Below, piece by piece: positions 11,252-19,660 of a stretch of 25,744 bases of DNA (position 1 is the stretch's first letter; each line of letters starts with the position of its first letter). Made by a program: the position numbers and the translations under genes. Source of the stretch: Pelomyxa schiedti (Eukaryota > Evosea > Pelobiontida > Pelomyxidae); the NCBI GenBank assembly GCA_020536535.1, contig JAHLWZ010001045.1, forward strand, positions 1 to 25,744, given 5' to 3'. The notes under the pieces are model-generated. The model was not told where the DNA came from and made no database searches. It was given only the letters and a program-made list of their open reading frames with translations.

Positions 11252-11885
11252 TTAGTTACTTAGTGACAGACAGAGCACAGAGTCCAACAAATGCATAGCA
11301 TCACTGTCTGGGAAGATTGTAGGTGTCGCAGTGCCAGTTCCTTCAGCCCAGTTGAACATGCTGTATTTGCTTGATCCCTCAGCCTTAACAATGAAAGTGT
11401 GTTACCCATACTACAATCTCACTGTCAACAGACTGAGCCATGTCAACATCCAATGGGAACTTGACCATTCAACTAAGCCATTCATCTTAACCACAAAACA
11501 AGTACCCTAGTCACAGCTTAAATATGTAAGACAGCCAAATGGCACTGTCAAATGAGTGAGTGGGGCTCGACACACCAAAAGCTGTGTTTGGGCCCCACAG
11601 AGACACTCGTTCCAATTCCCACAGTTGCTGTGAGGGGTGCTGGTTTACTTACCGTTTGGCATGGGGTGCACCTCATGGACATCAAGTTCATTGGGTGTGG
11701 TGTCAAAATGCAAGAAAAGCAAGTGGACCCAAAAGCACAGCCAGGTGGCACAACCACGTCGCCTGTCTCTCACACCCAGTCATCTTCTGCTGCACAGGCC
11801 TGCCGATGTTCCTTACGGCAAACTCACCTATCTTCTGAAATTCCACAGAAAGGGGGAAATACATTTTTTTAATTTTTACAGCCAA
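11252..11885 (-). pseudogene. Fragmentary or decaying gene, function unknown
   Basis: Minus-strand coding-like blocks end in a clear C-terminus (FNWAEGTGTATPTIFPDSDA...SLSN, stop at 11252), preceded in phase by FPLDVDMAQSVDSEIV across a 28-nt intron with a GTATGG donor. Further upstream TTPNELDVHEVHPMPN joins ATVGIGTSVSVGPKHSF across a 25-nt intron (GTAAGT..CACAG). Upstream of that, the frame of QKIGEFAVRNIGRPVQQ reaches this block only through an apparent one-base shift at a TTTT run near 11706. I could not build a continuous model to a start codon. It may be a real intron-rich gene whose 5' part is in the 12540-12790 island, or a degenerating copy. No domain recognised. Confidence 0.35.
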
Positions 11886-12540
11886 AAATGGTCAAGTGTC
11901 ATTGGGTACATTGTTCAAATGCCAAAATAGGTCTTACATCTCTCAATGCAATGTTTCTTGCAACCATTTTTGGGGGAGAAGTTCCCAAATAACAAACCAT
12001 TGTGTTTTGTTAAGAACCCCTTTTTTTTTTTGTAAATCAGAATTATGGGACATGCCCCTTGTGGGCTTTATTGCGTGTTTGTGTTGGGACTGTGAAATTA
12101 CATTTTCACTGTTGAGACTGGGGACTCAGGATTATGTTTGTGATGGAGGCATTTGGGTTTATCAGCATTGAGGTGGACATTTGCTGCCTTGATGCAGATA
12201 TTTCGGCATTGAGGTGGACATTTCCGGCACTGTTGACCAAAGCTATATCGTATTGGTTCATTTATAACTATTGCTTTATTTACTTCTATTTGAGGAGGGC
12301 ATAAATAAGTTAGGACTTGGGTTTACCCAGGATGGAATCAAATTGTTTTCAAATCGAACCTGCCTGTTAATTGACTCAAAACAACCAACAGGAACTCAAC
12401 CATCGGCATATCCACCAGAACTACGCAACACGCAACACGCAGCACCCAGCACCCCCCCTCAGGTGCCTTGAGCCCACCCACCCATCGGAACCACAAACAC
12501 ACTGGCTTCCACATCCTCTCACGCGACTTGCTTCCGACGC
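11886..12540. other. Region without a recognisable gene
   Basis: AT-rich, with several poly-T runs and only short open frames of no coding character on either strand. An 18-bp direct repeat is listed separately. It may contain introns of a gene starting in the downstream GC island, or an untranslated region. Confidence 0.4.
12165..12223. repeat. 18-bp direct repeat, two copies
   Basis: GCATTGAGGTGGACATTT occurs at 12165-12182 and again at 12206-12223, 41 bp apart. The spacer (TGCTGCCTTGATGCAGATATTTCG region) also contains short self-complementary bits. Possible remnant of a small duplication; function unknown. Confidence 0.7.
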
Positions 12541-12800
12541 CCCACGCCCTGTCGTTCCGCGTCTCCCTGGCTAAGACGGCCTGCGCCTCCTCCCCCTCCG
12601 AGCACAAGGACGTCGCGCAGCAGCAGCGCCCCGCTCTTGTCGATGACGTGGCGGCGGCCGTCGACCCACGAGACGCAGCGGCCGGCGTCGCCCCACGGGG
12701 GCGTGGGCAGCGGCGAGGGCGCGCGGTGGACGCCGGGGAGACCACCAGCGAGAGCGTGGCGGCCACTCTGGCGACGCTGGTCCACACCGCGGATCCTTCG
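12541..12800. other. GC-rich island with competing open frames
   Basis: A sharply GC-rich block like those at the 5' ends of other genes here. On the minus strand, the frame reading WGDAGRCVSWVDGRRHVIDK has almost only G/C in third codon positions (about 12560-12690), and a second minus frame begins at an ATG at 12787 (MWTSVARVAATLSLVV). The plus strand is also open (VDDVAAAVDPRD...LVHTADPSTFF, 12468-12974). I think a minus-strand first exon is most likely but cannot decide between frames. Confidence 0.35.
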
Positions 12801-12908
12801 ACCTTCTTCGGCCTGCTTTTTTTATTTTTTGTTTATTGGTTTCCCGATGTGTACCAAATCTCAAGGATTGTGCCTGAATCTACTATCCTCAGTCACCTTG
12901 TATTGTTG

Positions 12909-14554
12909 TCATGGGGTTTTGTTGAAGGAAGGGATTCTGTGGGGGAGTGGATTGGCGTTGACAGAGGGTTGTAGAACTCTCAGCACAAGGTGCAACAGGG
13001 TTGGCTGAGCCACCCTCATTGTATGTTCCAGCATGGACTCCTCGTTGATGAGATACCAAAGGTTCCCTGTTCTGTGTTGTTCTTGTTGTTGTTGTGCAGT
13101 TAATGGTTGTGATGAGCCATCCTGGTTGCGGTACATAACCTGGCCAGTGGATGCATCCTGGAACCAGTATCCACGTTCTGATTCTGATTGCCGTGCAATC
13201 CGGACCCGTTGTATTCTCTGTGCACATAGTGTGTGTTAGTGTTGGAAGCTGAGGGGATCAAGCACCCACCCCGTCACTGGAGATATCTGCTGTGTATAAT
13301 GGTGGTTGCGAATCGGAGCATCTCACAATAATGAGGTTCTTCGGTGCGTGGGATTTAAGCACTCTCTGGCTCTCTTCTTTGCCCATAAATCCATAAAACC
13401 ACCTTTTAAAAAGGCAGTTAGGGGAGAGTTAACGGAAAATCAAGTATATTACTCGGCCGATTTCCAGATTTCAATTGACTCCTTTTTTCCCCACCCTCAG
13501 GGTTTGTCAAAGAAACAAAGAAGCGTTGAACAGGAACCTACTTTGTCAATCCCAATGTTTTCATAATTGCTCCAGTACCGGCATAGTTTCTCCCATTTCT
13601 CGCAAGTAATAGAGGCCTCGGAACTTCGACAAACTGAAAGGGGTAAGAAACAGCTTTTAAAAACCAACAGTTCAACCAACCATTGAAACAGCATGCCCTT
13701 ATATCCATTTGGAACACCTGGTGGAATTTTTCAGAAAATTCGACCCACGGCACAGAGACGCGATTCTGGCAAATCACTTGCCAGAAGTCCACAAGGTTTG
13801 ACACAGTGTGGCTCTGACCTTGCACTGGCGTGCAGTGTGATGGCGTAGAACGCACATCCGGGAGCATCTGTGTTGTCACTGAAATGTCTACTGGGCCACT
13901 GTTCACTGGCAATTGGGTTCCCAGACTGACAGTCGAGGGACAAGTCGAGAAAAACAACGAGCGCGAGGACGCCGATGTAGAATAAGGTGTGCTGAAACAT
14001 GATGATGATGAAGAAGCAGAATAGTCTGGTTCACAGCTTCCATATTCCATACCTCGGTACGCATTTGTAGTGCTGCTACTCCCACTCATTTCAGTTGCAT
14101 TTGTAGTCACGGTTCTGCTGGGGAAAGTGTTGGACAACGGGGTTCCCGTAATCGTATTCGTGAAGGAAGGTGCCCCGCCAACCGGGCGTCCCATAATTCC
14201 CCCACCACCGCCCCCGCCGCCACCAAGCACTGCCCGCGGCGCCTCGGACGACGTACGGGGGGTGATGGGCCCAACACGAGCCACGAGGTGCAGGGTGCCC
14301 CCCCCACCCCACGACGAGGACGAGGACGAGGACGGGGAGGAGGGACACGGCGGCAGCAGGGAGGCCGCCAGGAGGAGGGACTGCTGGGGATCTTGGAGCA
14401 CGCGGGGGCCCAGCCACACCCCCACCGCGTCGGCCGAGGGGAGCCCAGAGCGGCGGGCTACGACGGCGCGGAGGTCGGCAACGGTGGTGGCCGCGGGGTC
14501 CACGTCGTCGAGCACAACCGGCGGCCGGTTCTCAACCATCACCACAACCCTCAT
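12909..14554 (-). CDS. Ubiquitin-like / EF-hand-like / SH2 domain protein
   Basis: Five exons join in phase: 13681-14554, 13542-13633, 13453-13481, 13270-13402, 12909-13217, giving 478 aa. Residues 1 to about 75 look ubiquitin-like (MRVVVMVENRPPVVL; TTVADLRAVVARRSGLP; WLGPRVLQDPQQSL). Residues 80-240 are low-complexity Ser/Gly/Thr. From about 251 the sequence matches the EF-hand-like linker that precedes SH2 in Cbl and STAT proteins (DFWQVICQNRVSVPWVEF; CEKWEKLCRYW). An SH2 domain follows from W333 (WFYGFMGKEESQRVL), with the phosphotyrosine-binding Arg in LIIVR (R359) and the later strand RIQRVRIA. The tail is Gln-rich. No RING, kinase or DNA-binding domain is visible, so an adaptor role in phosphotyrosine signalling is inferred. 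An alternative last intron would move the stop to 12889. It lies 247 bp downstream of the Roco gene, same strand. Confidence 0.8.
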
Positions 14555-14801
14555 CTGTGGGTGAATTGTCCTCGACTGTTAGCAAGTGTATGGTGGAGCG
14601 CACACAGGCACCGGCACCCTGATTTGAACTTTTTCCTTTCAAAGAACTGCGTAGGAAAAAAAGGAACTGCGCCCTCTGATTATTATCAAAGGGCCAAACT
14701 CTCCTCCTGGTTTTCTTTGTTCCCACTGTGGTAAAGCGGCAGTGAAGGGACATAGATGAAGAAGACATCACCCCCCTTGTTGTTGTAATGGTTGATTATT
14801 A

Positions 14802-17800
14802 TTATGGGTCCTGTACGAGGTTCCAAATGTTGAGGAGGGAGGGCATTGCTGGTCTGATTGATGGTTCTAGTGCCCAGCAGCATGAAAGTATTTGCTGTGC
14901 CCATAGTGGAATCGTTGTTTTTACTGTTGGTGGTGGTGGTGATGTGGATGTTGGTGTTGGTGTTGGTGTTTCCGGTGTATTATTTGCAGTTCCGGGTGTA
15001 GATTGTTTTGTTTTCTTTTGTTGTTGGACTGGGGGTAATGGAGCGGGGGTTATGAGGCCTCTTATTAGTCCGGATTGTATCCGGGTCTCTGAGAGCTTCA
15101 CAGTGCACTGGCCCGGTGCTGTTTTATCACTGCTGTATTCCGCTACTGTGTAAAGCGGATCGGCTTCCAAGTGTTTGAAGAGGGGTGTGAGGGGGTCAAT
15201 GACCCGGAACACCAAATTTCCTGCCAAATGATTAGGATTAGGCTTGGAATGGGTCGTGAGTCATACCAAAGCTCCAGATGTCGGACTTTGTATCGAAGAG
15301 TGATTTGGATAAAACCTCTGGCGCGTGAACCGCAATGGATGGCGTTCCACTGAAAATTCCGGAAACCCCGAAAGGCAGTGATTGTGCCACCTCAAAGCCG
15401 GTAATCTGTGTTTGAGTCATTGCAGTAAGGATGATTGTTGTTAAACCTTTGCACAAGCGCCGGAAGAGTGCTCGTCTAATGATGTGATAATAATTGAGCC
15501 TGGAATTCCAAAATTAATTCTAACAGGTGGAAACCGGGTATACCTGGATGAAGGTTGCCATGAACAATGGGAGGGAATTGGTTGTGAAGGTGGTCCAATC
15601 CCTGAGCAACATTATCCAGTATCTTTTTTCTCAAACTCGCCGGTATGACCTGGTCAAGGAGAGACGATGTATTGCTTCCTTTTTCGATAAGAATGGAAAT
15701 CAGGTCTCCCAAAGTGATCGGCTTGTTGATCAGGCTTCCAATCTTCTCACTCAGGTGACGTGGAATCTGCGGCGCTGGAAACTCCATAACTAGGCAAGGC
15801 TGTGGGTGAAGGTGTGTCGCAAACGCTTTCTCAACGTTTTCATGCCCTGAGAAAGTATTTATGATGCTAATCTCAGATGTCACACTGGAAACATCAGATT
15901 GTAGGTCTTGGGTTGAGTTTGAATACGGTGATATAAGTCCAACCTCTCTGCCTTTCCATATTCCTGATCTCACAACCCTGTAGTTACTCGTAATAGTTAT
16001 TTGTGCCGTTTTAGCAGTAAGAACTTCTGATTCAGCTATAGAGCCGCCCAAGGTGAAATCTGGTGCTACTGTGGCAAGATCTACGTCGCATTTATCTTCC
16101 TTGCATTTCAATTTGTGTGTCTCGTTTGATACAGATTCCAAAATGTCACTGTGACGGAACAAAAACGGTTGATTTGGGGGTAAAGCAACTGGAGTCCTTG
16201 TCCGTTCGTTGATGAATGCCGAGATTAGGAAGTCCCCATAAACGGGGTTCCTCTGCACAAATTTCACTAGGCAGTCAGGACAAGGGAAAGATTGAACTGG
16301 TAAAGAATCACCTCCGGCCTTGAACATTGATGTGCAAATTTGGCTGAACAATTGATTTACACATGCAAGTAATCTTCGTTGGTTTGACATAGTGGTAGTT
16401 GACCGTCCAATTGTTCGCATGCATATACTAACAGTGTCTTCTTGATATGTGAGTAGAAGCATTTGCTGATATTTGGAAGAGGATGTCCCTCCTGGAAGGT
16501 AGCCAAGGAGCATGCCTTCTTTCCATGTGAGAAGGGGAACAACACCCTCCAACTTCATAATCGCACGCATAAGCTTGAAGAAGGATTCAATTGGAAACAG
16601 TTTGAATCTCAAAACTCGGCCATTCAAAGTTAGCTGAGGTGGATCTGGTGCGCTCCAAAATTCCTGTAAGTGTTCCCCATAATCTCTTTGTTGGTGGTAT
16701 GAAAGTCTATCTGGAAGAAGGAAGAAGGAAAAAAGTGCCTTGGCTTCCAAAAAAAAGACTACCTCAAACTTAAACAAGAGATCAGAGACTGCCGGGTTGC
16801 ACGCATTCACCAGCTGTTGCAGAGAGTCTATGCCAAGTGCAATATTTTCATTGTGGTAATAATGTCTGATAACATTGGGGGAAAGAACAAGCTCGATAAT
16901 TTGTGGTAGCCAGGTTGGATCCAAAATAACCAAATCTTGCAAGGCTACAGACTTAGTTCTTTTCTCTGTAGCTATTATGGGTGCCTGTAGATATTCATGC
17001 CGGAAATGAATGACTGTACCAATGTCAGCTAAAAAGTGCGCACACATCTCATATTCTTGGTCTTGTGGGAATTGCAATTTTCCAACGCCACATGAAGCTG
17101 CAATGCGGATGAACCTAGACCAAGTAATTGTGGCGGTTCTCAACTGGAGCTCCTTGTTTAGTTCGAGCCAGGATTGAGGTACAACTGTTTCCTCGAGGCT
17201 GACTTTCTCCAGCATTTTGGTAATGTAAGTGATTGGTTCCCTTATTTCGAACCAGCCTTCATCAAAGGCCTGGGTCCACCCATGTTTGTTGCTGGCCAGG
17301 TTCAGAAAGAATATGAAGCGAAAGTACCCCTGGTATTTCTCCCTAAGTAACTTTCTCATTGGAGCATGTGCATCTTCCTCCTCATTTAGGTGGGTACCAA
17401 CAAGAACGATATTGCCTCCATTTTTCACGCTTTCCTCATCATTTAGTGCAACTTGCTTTTGGGCAGCCAATATCTCGTTCAGCCAGAAGTCAATCTTCAA
17501 TTTGCCCAGGCCACTTTGGTCTGCTGTATCCAGGAGATTAAATACGAGAATAAAAATGGACTTGCTGGAAAAAAATCTTGTTTGGAATGGACAAAGGGTT
17601 TGCTTATCTCCTGTTGTAAAAGGTAAGAGAAGAGAGTGCAAAAAGAGGGATTACCTAAGTCCCACACTGTCCAAATTCCATCCTTCTTCCCACTCAAAGA
17701 CCTTGCCTTGTGAACTGAAATTCCGGGAGTTGGAACATGCTTCATTGTGAGTTTTTTCCGTTTCTCAGAGAGGCACCTAAGCAAAGTGGTCTTTCCAACA

Positions 17801-19248
17801 CCAGAGTCACCAACAAACACAATTTTGTGAAGGTTTGTTTTGACATGGTTTCTTGCTAATACGGCCACATGTGATGTCTTTTTCCAGGATCTGAGAGTCT
17901 GTGGAATTCTCTGTAGCGGATTGCCTTCAAGCATGATGTTGGGAATGTCAGAAACCCAGTCTGGAAGATAGTTTATGTTATTGTGAGACAGATCCAGTTT
18001 GTGACAGGAGAGCCCACGCAGAGCTTCTGGAACAGAATCCAATCCAAGATGCGATAGGTCGACTTCAAACGGCAAATCGGTGGACTCCGTGATAGAACGC
18101 GATATACACACTGCATTTACAGCCGGCCAGTTTTTTGCTACCACCCAAGTTCTGATTGCCATAGATGCTGTGAGGCGATGGGAAGCTGCCATGTAAAGCT
18201 CCGTCAAGTGTAAAAGCGTATGAGCCGTTGCAGGGGATGCTGCTGTAATATCTATTGGAATACCCTCCTCCGAAAAGGGCAACCAAGAGGGGTGATCCCA
18301 AGAAGGATCAGGTGCCTCCATCACGTGATAACCTGATTGAGCAGGTACGCCCTCTCTTTTTGAAGATTCTAGTATCAACGACAGGAGTTTGTGCCAACTG
18401 GCTGCTGTGGACACTTTCATGAACTTATAAGCGCAAAGCTATGGATTTGTTTAGTGCTGATTAATACAAAAAAGCATACCGAAAAGGCCATGCCCAAAAT
18501 TTCAAGGGGGTCCATGCTACGTACGATCCTTGTAGATACATCACCAGTGATGCGCTCAACAAATAGCAAAGGGGCACAGGGCTTTGATCTCTGAGTTGTC
18601 CATGAATCACCGTACAGGTGGCCGAGAATCCTCTGGCAAGAAGCCAAGAAAGACCGTTCAGTGTCTAAATAAACCAGAAGAACAACTTTTCCAACACCCA
18701 CAGCCTTGCCTAGATATTCTCTTGGAATATAAGTTTGGTGCTATAATGATAATAATAAAATAAATAATATTAATAATAATTATTATTTATGATGCAAAAG
18801 GTGTTTATACCCAATATACCCACCCGGCAAAATAATTTAAAATCAATCACAGACACACCAAAACAATAACTAACGTCTTGAGAGATTTCTTTGTCCCGCC
18901 ACTTTGCTCAGATTCACTCGAAATCACGTTGTGCACGATTGGGCTCTCAAAGTCGTCGGGGGTGCACTCACAGAATACGATCCCACCACCGCCATCGCCG
19001 CCGCTACTACCTCGCAGCAACTCAACCGCATTATGGGTTACAGCCTCGCCGCTACCGACAACAAAGCACGTAGCAGGCTCCTCCCCTCCGCTTCTTTCTG
19101 TCGCCGTCCCACAATCGACATTCGCAATCGGACTCGCTCCTTCGGTGGTGGGGTACACGCCACCGCGATCACTCCCAGGAGCGGGGAGTCGCCGGTCCTC
19201 TTTGCTATCTTCCGTTTTTACAGGAAAACGGTGATTAGAAGAACCCAA
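14802..19248 (-). CDS. Roco protein: LRR-Roc-COR-pseudokinase (LRRK-like)
   Basis: Exons: 18875-about 19248 (5' end unresolved), 18480-18720, 17655-18423, 15544-17610, 15447-15499, 15267-15405, 14802-15220. Order of parts: unique N-terminus; short leucine-rich repeats (VDLSHLGLDSVPEAL, LDLSHNNINYLP); Roc GTPase with P-loop GDSGVGKTTLL near 17790, switch-II region WDLGD instead of DFGGQ, and VGTH at G4; COR domain; then a TKL-type kinase fold with VHGNLHPG for HRD, TGFE for DFG (15391-15402), and no Lys at the beta-3 position (REVGLI). APE and DIWSFG are kept. The kinase is therefore probably catalytically dead. A polypyrimidine stretch at 16711-16775 may be a 63-nt in-frame intron of the COR domain. 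No in-frame ATG exists in the first visible exon, so an upstream exon is needed. Roco proteins act as GTP-regulated signalling dimers at membranes. Confidence 0.85.
18741..18793. repeat. AT-rich trinucleotide-like microsatellite in a Roco intron
   Basis: A run of (TAA/AAT)n and its inverse (ATT)n at 18741-18793 inside the 154-nt intron 18721-18874. It is partly self-complementary (AATAATAATT/ATTATTATTT) and could fold into a hairpin. Confidence 0.7.
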
Positions 19249-19282
19249 ACGAAACGTGTTTTTCCGTTCCGTTGGTGTTTAA
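19249..19282. promoter_or_regulatory. Divergent 5' region of Roco and TBC genes
   Basis: Thirty-four bp separate the open end of the first visible Roco exon from the TBC-gene ATG. If the Roco start lies in a further exon, that exon would overlap the first TBC exon on the opposite strand. No core promoter motif recognised. Confidence 0.3.
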
Positions 19283-19603
19283 ATGGGGGACAGCGACGAC
19301 GCCTGGCCGGACGGCAACGGGGATCACGATGCCAACATAACCAGCGCCTCCGACTCGGTTATGGGCGCGGACACTCGTGGGTGCAGCGAGAGTCTCTGCG
19401 TAAACACCCGCTGCAGTGGGTCGGACGTCGATGCCGCCGCCGGTCTCGAAGTAACAGTAACCCTCGGTGATGATGTCGACGCTGACGCTGTTGCCGCTGC
19501 TGTTGATGAGTCTTTGGCCTCCGAGTCCCAAGAACATTCCCAAGAGCAAGGGTACGAGCACGAGCATCCCCAAGAGCATGAACATTCCCAAGAGCGTCCC
19601 CAA

Positions 19604-19660
<57 letters not shown>

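Noticed and set aside
11552-11930. Three overlapping plus-strand frames of about 100 codons
   Set aside because: No coding character; the minus strand has better coding blocks with splice signals in the same place.
14070-14564. Plus-strand open frame opposite the ubiquitin-like region
   Set aside because: Antisense shadow of the GC-rich first exon of the SH2 gene; the minus frame has domain matches.
18741-18793. Possible replication origin or centromere-like AT block
   Set aside because: Too short and located inside an intron; a simple microsatellite is sufficient.
18878-19470. Plus-strand frames over the first Roco exon
   Set aside because: They overlap the minus exon that splices in phase to the Roco gene and have Pro/Arg-rich composition typical of antisense shadows.
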